From contig NZ_JAMCOJ010000001.1 of assembly GCF_023476645.1 (NCBI RefSeq), positions 558,001 to 622,000 of the forward strand: a stretch of DNA of 64,000 nucleotides, in the 5' to 3' direction. Positions within the stretch are counted from its first letter, which is position 1. Each line of letters begins with the position of its first letter. The DNA is from Cellulophaga sp. 20_2_10. GTDB lineage: Bacteria; Bacteroidota; Bacteroidia; Flavobacteriales; Flavobacteriaceae. The position numbers were made by a program, and so were the translations under genes. The notes beneath the pieces are model-generated. The model was not told the DNA's origin, ran no database searches, and saw nothing but the letters and a program-made list of their open reading frames with translations. Shown here piece after piece: positions 36,384-45,081 of the stretch.

Positions 36384-36638
36384 CTACTCTACTTCCTCAA
36401 AATCTATATATTCCCCAACTTTTTTAGATGGGTTAGACTTTAAGTTGTCTTTTTTAGTTGTAGTACTATTTGTTGCATTCTGATTAGAGTCTTGAGCAAA
36501 TTGCTCAAATTTTTTCTTCAAATGTTCTTCCGTTTTCTTAGCTGCATAGTTCATCATTTTAGGCGCAAACAAACGCACTAAAAACTTTAACAGGTAATAA
36601 ACAGCAATAATTACTAGAATGGCTATTAAAAAATTCAT
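36384..36638 (-). CDS. DUF4834 small membrane protein
   Basis: An 84-residue protein with one N-terminal membrane helix (about 2-24, FLIAILVIIAVYYLLKFLVRLF) followed by APKMMNYAAKKTEEHLKKKFE and an acidic end (GEYIDFEEVE), the pattern of DUF4834. It is small and conserved in Flavobacteriia, commonly near yfhO genes. It lies 102 bases upstream of yfhO in the same direction. Function unknown. Confidence 0.85.
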   Translation of the reverse strand: MNFLIAILVIIAVYYLLKFLVRLFAPKMMNYAAKKTEEHLKKKFEQFAQDSNQNATNSTTTKKDNLKSNPSKKVGEYIDFEEVE

Positions 36639-36659
36639 AATTGTTGTAAAAATTTATAT

Positions 36660-36667
36660 CAAAAATA
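36660..36667 (-). promoter_or_regulatory. -7 element of the DUF4834/yfhO unit
   Basis: The minus strand reads TATTTTTG, a full match to TAnnTTTG. Transcription would begin near 36653, 15 bases before the ATG at 36638. Confidence 0.45.
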
Positions 36668-36742
36668 CAATTCTGTCGTTGTATATAAAGAGTAATTCTC
36701 TTAAAATAATAATAAAAGTGACTTTTAGGCAACCTTATTGAT

Positions 36743-37768
36743 ATGAAAAACTTAAAAAATATATTCTCTTTATTTCTATTTACACTTCCTTTTTTAGGAA
36801 TATCACAATACACAGACGTTATAAACTCTAACAGACCAGGACAATCTGTAAGCGCATATGCAATTGGCACAGGTGTTATACAATCGGAATTTGGCGTTTC
36901 TTATGAAAAACAAAGCCACAACACCTTGCAAACCGATTCTAAGTTTTTAGGTGTAGATTTAGCGCTTAGATATGGTTTGCTTTTTGAAGAATTAGAACTT
37001 ATTTACGAAGCCACCTACTCTAACGAAAACAGAACATACTCTGCTATTGGTTTTCCTGATCAAAAATTTACAGATTTTAGAAGAAATAGAATTGGACTTA
37101 AATATTTAATTTTTGATCCTTATAAAAGTGAAGAAGCCAATAAGCCAAATTTATATAGTTGGAAAGCAAACAACACGTTTCAACTTAAAAATTTAATTCC
37201 TGCCATTTCTGTATATGCAGGAGCTAATTTTGTTTTAGGAGACAATCCATTTTATCCAAACGAAGCAACAATATCTCCAAGAGGGATGATAGCTACACAA
37301 AGTAGATTATCCTCTAAATTTGTACTTATTACAAATGTAGCTTACGACAGAATAGGTACCGATTTCCCAGAATGGAATTATGTAGTTTCTTTATCTCATG
37401 CATTAAGAAACCCTAAGTGGAGTGTTTTTGTAGAAAACCAAGGTATAAAAAGCGATAGATATTCTGATGTGGTTTTTAGAGGAGGTACAGCTTATTTAAT
37501 TGCAGAAAATATGCAAGTAGATTTTAATTTAGGTGCTAACATAAAGGATACACCAACAAGAATGTTTGCTACAGCAGGTTTTTCATACAGAATAGACAAC
37601 CACAAAGACAAAGAAATTGCTATAGAAGATCAAAATGCAACCACTAAAGACGGAAAAATCAGAAAAAAAGATTTAAAGAAATCTCAAAAAGAAGCAAAAA
37701 GAGCTGCTAAAGCAAAAAAAGGTAAAAAGAAGAAAAAATCTAAGGACGACGAGCCAATTGATTTTTAA
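36743..37768 (+). CDS. outer-membrane beta-barrel protein (transporter, Phenol_MetA_deg-like)
   Basis: A 341-residue exported protein with a signal peptide (cleavage near LGISQ, about residue 21). After it, INSNRPGQSVSAYAIGTGVIQSEFGVSY is the start of a beta-barrel, followed by about ten alternating strands (LDLALRYGLLFEELELIYE; KYLIFDPYK). This resembles the Bacteroidota transporter annotation (PF13557-like). The last 55 residues are a lysine-rich tail (KKSQKEAKRAAKAKKGKKKK) ending in EPIDF; a charged tail on an outer-membrane barrel is odd, as is its length. Substrate unknown. It stands alone, divergent from the DUF4834 gene. Confidence 0.77.
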   Translation: MKNLKNIFSLFLFTLPFLGISQYTDVINSNRPGQSVSAYAIGTGVIQSEFGVSYEKQSHNTLQTDSKFLGVDLALRYGLLFEELELIYEATYSNENRTYSAIGFPDQKFTDFRRNRIGLKYLIFDPYKSEEANKPNLYSWKANNTFQLKNLIPAISVYAGANFVLGDNPFYPNEATISPRGMIATQSRLSSKFVLITNVAYDRIGTDFPEWNYVVSLSHALRNPKWSVFVENQGIKSDRYSDVVFRGGTAYLIAENMQVDFNLGANIKDTPTRMFATAGFSYRIDNHKDKEIAIEDQNATTKDGKIRKKDLKKSQKEAKRAAKAKKGKKKKKSKDDEPIDF

Positions 37769-37844
37769 AATAAAATAGTAAACCACAAGCTTTTTCTTAT
37801 TAATTAATATCCCTAATATTGATGTAGCAAAAAGATATTAGAAT

Positions 37845-38963
37845 ATGATTACTATTGTTGAAGCTAAAACGACTTCAGAATTAAAGAAATTTGTAAAATT
37901 TCCATTTACCATATATAAAGATTCACCATATTGGGTTCCGCCCATTATTAGTGACGAATTAGATTCTTTTAACAAAGATAAAAATCCTGTTTTTAAAGAT
38001 GCAGATGCTTGGTTTTTTCTAGCTTACGATGGAGATAAACTTGTTGGTAGAGTTGCTGCTATGATTAATTGGATTGAAATTAAGCAACAAAAAGTAAAGA
38101 AAATGCGTTTTGGTTGGTTTGATTTTATTGATGACACAAACGTATCTGAAGCACTTTTACAAAAGGTTGAAGAATTAGGTAAGCTAAACGATTTAGAATA
38201 TATGGAAGGTCCTGTAGGCTTTTCTAATCTAGATAAAGTTGGAGTGGTAACAGAAGGTTACGATCATATAGGTAATATGATTACCTGGTACAACCACCCG
38301 TATTATGTAAACCACTACGAGCGTTTAGACTTTAAAAAGGAAAAAGAATACTTAGAAAACAAATTCCCGTTTGCTAATGTGAAGCCAGAGTTTTTTGAAA
38401 GGATACAAACGCTAATAAAAAAGCGATACAACTTAAGAGAAATGAACTTTACTAAAACTAAAGAAGTAATGCCTTTAGCAGACGAAATGTTCGATCTTTT
38501 TAACGAGTCTTACGCTTCACTATCTTCTTTTGTTCCTATAAACGACATTCAAAAAGAACACTTTAAAAAGAAATACATCAGTTTTATAAATCCAGAGTAC
38601 ATAAAATTTGTTGTAGATAAGGATGATAAAATAATTGCATTTTCTATCGTAATGCCTTCTTTTTCTAAAGCACTACAAAAATCAAATGGAAAATTATTTC
38701 CTTTTGGTGCTTACCATTTATTACAAGCTAAAAAACATAGTAAAGATGTTATATTCTATTTAATCGGTGTACACCCAGATTATCAAAACAAAGGTGTAAC
38801 TGCTATTCTTTTTAATGAATGTTATAAAACCTTTAAAGCCAAAAATATAGAAAACTGTATTAGAACTCCTGAGTTAGAAGAAAATACAGCCATTAGGCAA
38901 ATTTGGAAAAACTTTGACCCTAAAATTTTTAGAAGACGTAGAACATATCGTAAAAACTTATAA
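37845..38963 (+). CDS. GNAT-family protein with an N-terminal fused domain
   Basis: A 372-residue protein of a Bacteroidota-specific type. The N-terminal half (PFTIYKDSPYWVPPI, DGDKLVGRVAAMINW, FGWFDFIDD, GPVGFSNLDKVGVVTEG) has GNAT-like elements, and the C-terminal part shows acetyl-CoA-binding motif A (FYLIGVHPDYQNKGVTAILFNE). It is probably an N-acyltransferase of unknown substrate. No membrane helix. It ends at a strong terminator shared with ettA. The two-part arrangement suggests duplication of a GNAT fold; the first copy has lost most of the cofactor loop. Confidence 0.8.
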   Translation: MITIVEAKTTSELKKFVKFPFTIYKDSPYWVPPIISDELDSFNKDKNPVFKDADAWFFLAYDGDKLVGRVAAMINWIEIKQQKVKKMRFGWFDFIDDTNVSEALLQKVEELGKLNDLEYMEGPVGFSNLDKVGVVTEGYDHIGNMITWYNHPYYVNHYERLDFKKEKEYLENKFPFANVKPEFFERIQTLIKKRYNLREMNFTKTKEVMPLADEMFDLFNESYASLSSFVPINDIQKEHFKKKYISFINPEYIKFVVDKDDKIIAFSIVMPSFSKALQKSNGKLFPFGAYHLLQAKKHSKDVIFYLIGVHPDYQNKGVTAILFNECYKTFKAKNIENCIRTPELEENTAIRQIWKNFDPKIFRRRRTYRKNL

Positions 38964-38968
38964 TATAA

Positions 38969-39003
38969 AAAAGCTCCTTAGAATTATCTAAGGAGCTTTT
39001 TTG
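38969..39003 (+). terminator. bidirectional terminator between the GNAT gene and ettA
   Basis: AAAAGCTCCTTAG (38969-38981) and CTAAGGAGCTTTT (38988-39000) form a 13-bp stem with a 6-base loop, flanked by A and T runs. Confidence 0.8.
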
Positions 39004-39023
39004 TTGTTGTACCAATTAGAAAA

Positions 39024-40715
39024 TTATCTAATTAACTTTTTATACTTAATACGTTTTGGAATTAAATCTCCTCCCAAACGTTTTTTCTTATTTTCTTCAT
39101 AATCAGAGAAAGATCCTTCAAAGAAATAAACCTGAGAATCACCTTCAAAAGCTAAGATATGTGTACAAACACGATCTAAAAACCATCTATCATGAGAAAT
39201 AACTACAGCACAACCTGCAAAGTTATCTAAACCTTCTTCTAACGCTCTTAATGTATTTACATCCAAGTCGTTAGTAGGTTCATCTAAAAGTAAAACGTTA
39301 CCTTCTTCTTTTAGTGTCATTGCTAAGTGTAAACGGTTACGCTCACCACCAGACAACATACTTACTTTTTTGTTTTGTTCACTTCCAGAGAAATTAAACC
39401 TACTTAAATAAGCTCTAGAGTTTACTTGTTTACCACCCATCATTACCAGCTCTTGCTCATCGCTAAAGTTTTGCCAGATTGTTTTTTCTGGATCAATTTT
39501 AGAGTGACTTTGATCTACGTAAGCAATTTTAGCTGTTTCACCCACGCTAAACTCTCCCTTATCAGGAGCTTCCTCACCCATTATCATTCTAAATATTGTA
39601 GTTTTACCTGCTCCGTTAGGGCCAATAATACCTACAATACCTGCTTGTGGTAAATTAAAGTTTAAATCTTCATACAATAACTTATCATCAAAAGCTTTAC
39701 TAACACCTTTAGCCTCTATTACATTTGTTCCTAAACGTGGACCGTTAGGTATGTAAATCTCCAATTTATCGTCAAGCTGTTTTTGATCTTGACTCATTAA
39801 TTTATCGTAATTCTTTAAACGTGCTTTTTGTTTTGTTTGGCGTCCTTTAGCTCCTTGGCGTACCCAATCTAACTCTCGTTCTAATGTTTTTTGGCGTTTA
39901 GATGCTACTTTACTTTCATCTGCCATACGCTTCGATTTTTGCTCTAACCAACTAGAGTAGTTCCCTTTCCAAGGAATACCTTCACCTCTATCTAATTCTA
40001 AAATCCAACCAGCAACGTTATCTAAAAAGTATCTATCGTGCGTTACAGCAATAACGGTACCTTTATATTGTGCTAAATGATGTTCTAACCAGTGTACAGA
40101 TTCTGCATCCAAGTGGTTGGTAGGTTCATCTAATAATAAAATCTCTGGTTCTTGTAATAAAAGTCTACATAAAGCAACTCTTCTACGCTCACCACCAGAT
40201 AATACACTAATCTTTTTATCGCCATCTGGAGTACGTAAAGCATCCATAGCAATTTCTAATTTAGTATCTAATTCCCAAGCGTTACTAGCATCTATCTCAT
40301 CTTGCAATACAGCTTGTCTAGCCATTAGCTTGTCCATCTTATCTGCATCAGAATACACTTCTTCTAAGCCAAACATATCGTTTATCTTATTGTATTCATC
40401 TAAAATAGCTACTGTTTCTGCAACACCTTCTTTAACTATTTCTATTACCGTTTTATCTTCGTCTAGTTTAGGTTCTTGCTCTAAATAGCCAACATTATAC
40501 CCTGGAGAAAAAACAACATCTCCTTGGTAGTTTTTATCTAAACCTGATATAATTTTTAACAAGGTAGATTTACCAGAGCCGTTAAGACCTAGAATACCAA
40601 TTTTTGCACCGTAGAAGAAACTTAAATATATATTTTTTAATACTGGAGTATTGGCCGTTTTAAAGGTTTTTGTTACACCAGACATTGAAAAAATGACTTT
40701 CTTATCGTCAGACAT
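39024..40715 (-). CDS. ettA: energy-dependent translational throttle protein EttA (ABC-F)
   Basis: A 563-residue ABC-F ATPase with two nucleotide-binding domains and no membrane part. First domain: Walker A GLNGSGKST, signature LSGGERRRVALC. Second: GPNGAGKTT and LSGGERNRLHLA. Between them lies the long coiled linker (LEQKSKRMADESKVASKRQK...). The first domain contains the arm insert that identifies EttA. It binds the ribosomal E site and holds back translation when ATP is low. The length is right for EttA. It is a single-gene unit. Confidence 0.92.
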   Translation of the reverse strand: MSDDKKVIFSMSGVTKTFKTANTPVLKNIYLSFFYGAKIGILGLNGSGKSTLLKIISGLDKNYQGDVVFSPGYNVGYLEQEPKLDEDKTVIEIVKEGVAETVAILDEYNKINDMFGLEEVYSDADKMDKLMARQAVLQDEIDASNAWELDTKLEIAMDALRTPDGDKKISVLSGGERRRVALCRLLLQEPEILLLDEPTNHLDAESVHWLEHHLAQYKGTVIAVTHDRYFLDNVAGWILELDRGEGIPWKGNYSSWLEQKSKRMADESKVASKRQKTLERELDWVRQGAKGRQTKQKARLKNYDKLMSQDQKQLDDKLEIYIPNGPRLGTNVIEAKGVSKAFDDKLLYEDLNFNLPQAGIVGIIGPNGAGKTTIFRMIMGEEAPDKGEFSVGETAKIAYVDQSHSKIDPEKTIWQNFSDEQELVMMGGKQVNSRAYLSRFNFSGSEQNKKVSMLSGGERNRLHLAMTLKEEGNVLLLDEPTNDLDVNTLRALEEGLDNFAGCAVVISHDRWFLDRVCTHILAFEGDSQVYFFEGSFSDYEENKKKRLGGDLIPKRIKYKKLIR

Positions 40716-40805
40716 ATTCTTTATAGTATTAGTTATTAAATAATTTAATTAAAAAAAGGCAAAACAGTGTATGGTTAATACTGTTTTACCTTAATGTTTT
40801 ATGTT

Positions 40806-40982
40806 TTACACTCTACCTTTAAGTGCATTAAAAACCCATGCAATAGCAAAAAAGCCAAAACCTACGGCTGCAAATCCCCATCCGGCAACATCATCATATC
40901 TAAAAGCACCAAGTGCAATTAACGCCAAGCCTACAAATATCATTATAAAAGTAGCCCACGCTAAAACTGTATTTTTATTCAT
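40806..40982 (-). CDS. small membrane protein (CAL67264 type)
   Basis: A 58-codon frame from ATG 40982 to TAA 40808-40806, encoding a protein with two hydrophobic segments (VLAWATFIMIFVGLALIALG and a second GFAAVGFGFFAIAWVF) and a short basic end. I recall this as a small, highly conserved membrane protein of Flavobacteriaceae named after Gramella locus CAL67264. It lies 90 bases after ettA's start, on the same strand and upstream of it. Function unknown. The opposite-strand frame here is only its shadow. Confidence 0.78.
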   Translation of the reverse strand: MNKNTVLAWATFIMIFVGLALIALGAFRYDDVAGWGFAAVGFGFFAIAWVFNALKGRV

Positions 40983-41047
40983 CTTCTAATTTTGTTGGTT
41001 TAGTAATTGTCAAATATCGTGATTTTATAGGTAATTTACCTAATAAT

Positions 41048-42031
41048 TTAGACTTCAAAAGGAAAAACTATGTTTGTTTTTTCTCTAATTTGATCTAGTA
41101 AATGTATTAAATCTAAGCTATTTTGATGCGACCATAGTGCACTTTCAACTTTTCCGTTTCTAATACAAGTATGTACTTCTTTAATTTCATGTGTATACCC
41201 TACTCCTATTTTGGGAGTTTTAAAGTATTCTTTTTCTCTATTTTTCTCAATATAATACCCCTCTGCTTCGTGCCATCTGGTTTCTAATTTTAGAAGTCCC
41301 TTCTCTCCAGAAATTTCTGAACTAGTCTCTGTGTTTGCAGTTAAAGCACTATACAAATGCGCCTGTGCGTTATCATACTTAAAAATAATAGAAATTTGTT
41401 TTTCTACACCTGTACTATAAAAGTTTGCCGTTGCTACTATTTCCTTTGGCTTACCTAAAAGCAAATATGCTAAAAACACAGGGTAAATACCAATATCTAG
41501 TAAAGAACCTCCTGCTAAATTTGGATTTAATAACCGGCTATCTTCTGCTCTATCTAAACCATAAAAAGCAAAATCAGATTTTATATAGCTTATTTCCCCT
41601 AACTCTTTAGCCTCTACAATTTGCTTTACTTTTTGTATAGATGGTAGAAATCTACTCCACAAAGCCTCCATTAAAAAAACATTATTTTTAATGGAGGCAG
41701 CTATCATTTCTTCTACTTGTGCTGTATTAACACCCATCGGTTTTTCACATAAAACGTGCTTACCACTGTTCATAGCTAAAACAGCAAGTTCTGCATGTAT
41801 TGTATGTGGTGTAGCAATATAAACCACATCTACCTCTTTACAATTACATAAATCTAGCGCGTTAGAATATCTATTTTTTACACTGTATTTTTCTGCAAAA
41901 GAAGTGCTTTTTTCTGCGTTTCTAGAGGATACAGAAACCAGTTCTGCATCTTTAACCAAGGCCAAATCTTTAGCAAATTTTTCAGCTATATTACCTAAGC
42001 CTATAATTCCCCAGCGTATTTTATCTCGCAT
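41048..42031 (-). CDS. Gfo/Idh/MocA-family NAD(P)-dependent oxidoreductase
   Basis: A 327-residue oxidoreductase from ATG 42031 (MRDKIRWGIIGLGNIAEKF). The Rossmann loop is IIGLGNIAEKFAKDL (about 9-23), and the catalytic-lysine region is HVLCEKPMGVN. The C-terminal alpha/beta domain follows. Members oxidise or reduce sugars, inositols and related compounds; the substrate is not visible. The frame is open to a TTG at 42061, but that codon falls on the -7 element TAACTTTG, so it is rejected. It is a single gene, divergent from the carboxylase gene. Confidence 0.9.
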   Translation of the reverse strand: MRDKIRWGIIGLGNIAEKFAKDLALVKDAELVSVSSRNAEKSTSFAEKYSVKNRYSNALDLCNCKEVDVVYIATPHTIHAELAVLAMNSGKHVLCEKPMGVNTAQVEEMIAASIKNNVFLMEALWSRFLPSIQKVKQIVEAKELGEISYIKSDFAFYGLDRAEDSRLLNPNLAGGSLLDIGIYPVFLAYLLLGKPKEIVATANFYSTGVEKQISIIFKYDNAQAHLYSALTANTETSSEISGEKGLLKLETRWHEAEGYYIEKNREKEYFKTPKIGVGYTHEIKEVHTCIRNGKVESALWSHQNSLDLIHLLDQIREKTNIVFPFEV

Positions 42032-42058
42032 TAAAATAATTTTATTTATATATTTTAT

Positions 42059-42066
42059 CAAAGTTA
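42059..42066 (-). promoter_or_regulatory. -7 element of the oxidoreductase gene
   Basis: The minus strand reads TAACTTTG, a full match to TAnnTTTG. The start would be near 42052, about 20 bases before the ATG at 42031. It overlaps the upstream TTG that could otherwise be read as a start. Confidence 0.45.
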
Positions 42067-42123
42067 ATCAATATCATATATATTATTCCACTTATCTTTA
42101 TGGTCTAAAGCAATTTTTAAAGA

Positions 42124-43752
42124 ATGGATATAAATTTCAATAAGAACGAAGATCACAACAAACTTCTTTTATCAGATTTAAGATATAAATTTAATACAGT
42201 AAAGTTGGGTGGTGGCAAAAGTAAAATTGAAAAACAACACGCAAAAGGCAAAATGACAGCCAGAGAGCGTATAGATTACTTATTAGATCCCAAAGCAGAC
42301 GTTATAGAAATAGCTGCTTTTGCTGGCGAAGGTATGTATAAAGAACACGGTGGCTGCCCTTCTGGTGGCGTTGTGGTTAAAATGGGATACATACAAGGCA
42401 AACAATGTATTGTTGTTGCTAATGATGCAACCGTTAAGGCTGGGGCCTGGTTCCCAATTACAGGAAAGAAAAACTTAAGAGCGCAAGAAATTGCAATAGA
42501 AAATAAATTACCAATTATATATTTGGTAGACAGTGCAGGTGTTTATTTACCAATGCAAGACGAAATTTTCCCGGACAAAGAACATTTTGGGCGTATTTTT
42601 AGAAACAATGCTAGAATGAGCAGTATGGGAATTATTCAAATTTCTGCCATTATGGGAAGCTGTGTTGCTGGTGGTGCTTACCTACCAATTATGAGTGATG
42701 AAGCTATAATTGTAGATAAAACAGCTAGTATATTTTTAGCCGGTAGCTATTTGGTAAAAGCTGCTATTGGAGAAAATATTGATAATGAAACGTTAGGAGG
42801 GGCAACTACACATTGCGAAATTTCCGGAGTTACAGATTACAAGGCTAAGGACGATGCAGACGCCCTAGATAAAATAAAAAATTTAGTAAGTAAAATTGGC
42901 GATTACGATAAAGCTGGTTTTAATAGAGTTGAAGCTAAAAAGCCCAAAGAAGATCCAAAAGATATTTACGGTATTCTACCAAAATCTAGAAGCGACCAGT
43001 ATGATATGCTTGAGATTATAAAGCGTCTAGTTGATGATTCTGATTTTGAAGAATACAAAGAAGGCTACGGTAAAACTATAATTACAGGTTATGCGCGTAT
43101 TAATGGATGGGCTGTTGGTATAGTTGCCAACCAACGTAAATTAGTAAAAACTACAAAAGGAGAAATGCAGTTTGGTGGTGTTATTTATAACGATAGTGCA
43201 GATAAATCTACCCGTTTTATCGCCAACTGTAACCAAAAGAAAATTCCGCTTGTATTTTTACAAGATGTTACTGGTTTTATGGTAGGTAGTAAAAGTGAGC
43301 ATAGCGGTATTATTAAAGATGGCGCCAAAATGGTAAACGCTGTTAGTAATTCTGTTGTACCTAAGTTTACTATTATTATTGGTAATAGCTATGGTGCTGG
43401 TAATTATGCTATGTGTGGAAAAGCATATGACCCTAGATTAATTGCCGCTTGGCCAAGTGCAGAACTTGCTGTAATGAGTGGTAAATCTGCGGCTAAAGTA
43501 TTAATGCAGATTGAAAAAGCTTCTTTACTTAAAAAAGGAGAAGAAATAGACGAAAAGAAAGAAAAGGAACTGTTTGATAAAGTGAAAGCTAGGTATGACG
43601 AGCAAATATCTCCTTATTACGCTGCTTCTCGTATTTGGACAGATGGTGTAATAGATCCGTTAGATACTAGAAAATGGATCTCTATGGGTATTGAAGCTGC
43701 AAACCACGCTCCTATTGAAAAGCCTTTTAACTTAGGAGTTATACAGGTTTAA
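42124..43752 (+). CDS. acyl-CoA carboxylase beta subunit (methylcrotonyl-/propionyl-CoA type)
   Basis: A 542-residue carboxyltransferase subunit. The N-terminal biotin-carboxyl half (GGCPSGGVVVKMGYI, ANDATVKAGAWFPITGKKNLRAQEIA, VDSAGVYLPMQDEIFPDKEHFGRIF) and the C-terminal CoA half (FLQDVTGFMVGSKSEHSGIIKDGAKMVNAV, IIGNSYGAGNYAMCGKAYDPR) are both complete. The pattern is close to the methylcrotonyl-CoA carboxylase beta subunit, involved in leucine degradation, so that is the favoured call; propionyl-CoA carboxylase is the alternative. The alpha (biotin) subunit is not in the window. It is transcribed alone or with the MFS gene after it. Confidence 0.88.
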   Translation: MDINFNKNEDHNKLLLSDLRYKFNTVKLGGGKSKIEKQHAKGKMTARERIDYLLDPKADVIEIAAFAGEGMYKEHGGCPSGGVVVKMGYIQGKQCIVVANDATVKAGAWFPITGKKNLRAQEIAIENKLPIIYLVDSAGVYLPMQDEIFPDKEHFGRIFRNNARMSSMGIIQISAIMGSCVAGGAYLPIMSDEAIIVDKTASIFLAGSYLVKAAIGENIDNETLGGATTHCEISGVTDYKAKDDADALDKIKNLVSKIGDYDKAGFNRVEAKKPKEDPKDIYGILPKSRSDQYDMLEIIKRLVDDSDFEEYKEGYGKTIITGYARINGWAVGIVANQRKLVKTTKGEMQFGGVIYNDSADKSTRFIANCNQKKIPLVFLQDVTGFMVGSKSEHSGIIKDGAKMVNAVSNSVVPKFTIIIGNSYGAGNYAMCGKAYDPRLIAAWPSAELAVMSGKSAAKVLMQIEKASLLKKGEEIDEKKEKELFDKVKARYDEQISPYYAASRIWTDGVIDPLDTRKWISMGIEAANHAPIEKPFNLGVIQV

Positions 43753-43807
43753 TTTCACATTGTAAAATCTATTTATCGACACTAAAAAAAAACATAACTG
43801 GCTCTAT

Positions 43808-45049
43808 TTGTTTCTCCTAATTTTATCTGGAGAAGCTGTGTTTATATTACCTTTTGTTTTAGCAAGAGTTTTTAGACCTACCGTATTAGAGGTCTTTAAT
43901 CTAACCAATTTAGAGCTAGGTACTTGTTTTTCTGTTTACGGATTTGTTGCTATGGCGTCTTACTTATTAGGGGGACCAATAGCAGATAAGTTTTCTCCTA
44001 GAAAATTAATTTCAGTTGCATTATTTGCTACTGCATTAGGCGGATTGGTACTTGCTGCCAACCCTAGCTATTTTGTACTTAAAGTATTGTATGGCTATTG
44101 GGGTTTTACAACCATTTTTTTGTTTTGGGCTCCTATGATAAAAGCTACTCGTGTTTGGGGCGGAAATACCTCGCAGGGTAAAGCATTTGGCTTTTTAGAT
44201 GGTGGTCGAGGCTTAGTTGGTGCTAGTTTTGGTGCTTTAGGTGTTTTTATATTTTCTTTATTTATAATTGGTGCCGTAGAGACTGCAAGCTTAGCAAATA
44301 GAACAGAAGCTTTTAATTATATTGTTTGGGTAACATCTGCCATTATAGTTGTAATTGGTATTATAGTTTGGTTTTTTCTAAAGTCTGATAGTATAAAAGA
44401 AGAAGAAATACAGATACAGTCTATCTCTACGCATCAAATAAAAACCGTTTTAAAAATACCTGCAATTTGGTTGTTAATGGTCATTATTTTATGTGCCTAC
44501 GTTGGGTACAAAATAACAGATATTTTTTCACTATACGCAAAAGAAGTAATGCTATATAACGAGGTAAAAGCCGCTGAAATTGGCACACTTTTACTATTTA
44601 TTAGACCAATAATAGGTGTTTTAATAGGTTTTATTGCTGATAGAAGCAAAACTACACTATGGCTTATTATTAGTTTTATACTTAGTATTTTAGGAGCTTT
44701 GCTATTTGCTTCTGGTATTATAACTCCGAACAGCACAACACTGTTTTTAGTTTCTATTCTAATTACGGTTACCGGTGTTTATGCAGTGCGTTCTTTATAT
44801 TTTGCAACTATGCAAGAAGGACACATACCTTTGATTTTAACGGGAACTGCAGTTGGACTTATTTCTATTATTGGCTATACACCAGATATTTTTGCAGGAC
44901 CATTAATGGGCGTTTTACTAGATAATTCTCCGGGTGAATTAGGACATCAACACGTTTTTATTATGCTTGCAAGTTTCTCTTTAATTGGCTTATTAGCATC
45001 TGTCTTATTTTATAGATTACAGCATAAAAAAAGTGCTAACCATAATTAG
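43808..45049 (+). CDS. MFS transporter; start codon uncertain
   Basis: A 413-residue, roughly 12-helix transporter of the major facilitator superfamily (GGPIADKFSPRKLISVALFA in loop 2-3, and a mid-loop between helices 6 and 7). No substrate is evident. The start is the puzzle. TTG at 43808 would begin inside the first helix (LFLLILSGEAVFILP), while the same frame stays open back to 43766 and reads NLFIDTKKKHNWLY just ahead of it, the hydrophilic N-terminal lead expected of such a transporter. There is no ATG, GTG or TTG in that stretch; ATC at 43775 or another unusual codon may be used, or the start was lost. The gene is 55 bases behind the carboxylase gene and may be cotranscribed. Confidence 0.78.
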   Translation: MFLLILSGEAVFILPFVLARVFRPTVLEVFNLTNLELGTCFSVYGFVAMASYLLGGPIADKFSPRKLISVALFATALGGLVLAANPSYFVLKVLYGYWGFTTIFLFWAPMIKATRVWGGNTSQGKAFGFLDGGRGLVGASFGALGVFIFSLFIIGAVETASLANRTEAFNYIVWVTSAIIVVIGIIVWFFLKSDSIKEEEIQIQSISTHQIKTVLKIPAIWLLMVIILCAYVGYKITDIFSLYAKEVMLYNEVKAAEIGTLLLFIRPIIGVLIGFIADRSKTTLWLIISFILSILGALLFASGIITPNSTTLFLVSILITVTGVYAVRSLYFATMQEGHIPLILTGTAVGLISIIGYTPDIFAGPLMGVLLDNSPGELGHQHVFIMLASFSLIGLLASVLFYRLQHKKSANHN

Positions 45050-45059
45050 CTAGCACTTT
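45030..45059 (+). terminator. bidirectional terminator between the MFS and vWA genes
   Basis: AAAGTGCTA (45030-45038) and TAGCACTTT (45051-45059) form a 9-bp stem that contains the end of the MFS gene, flanked by A and T runs. Confidence 0.65.
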
Positions 45060-45081
45060 AAAAACACAACCACTATCTATT

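Noticed and set aside
40801-40989. 62-residue frame on the plus strand
   Set aside because: It is the antisense shadow of the 58-residue membrane protein on the minus strand, and its composition (Pro, Ala, Lys mix) is that of a shadow.
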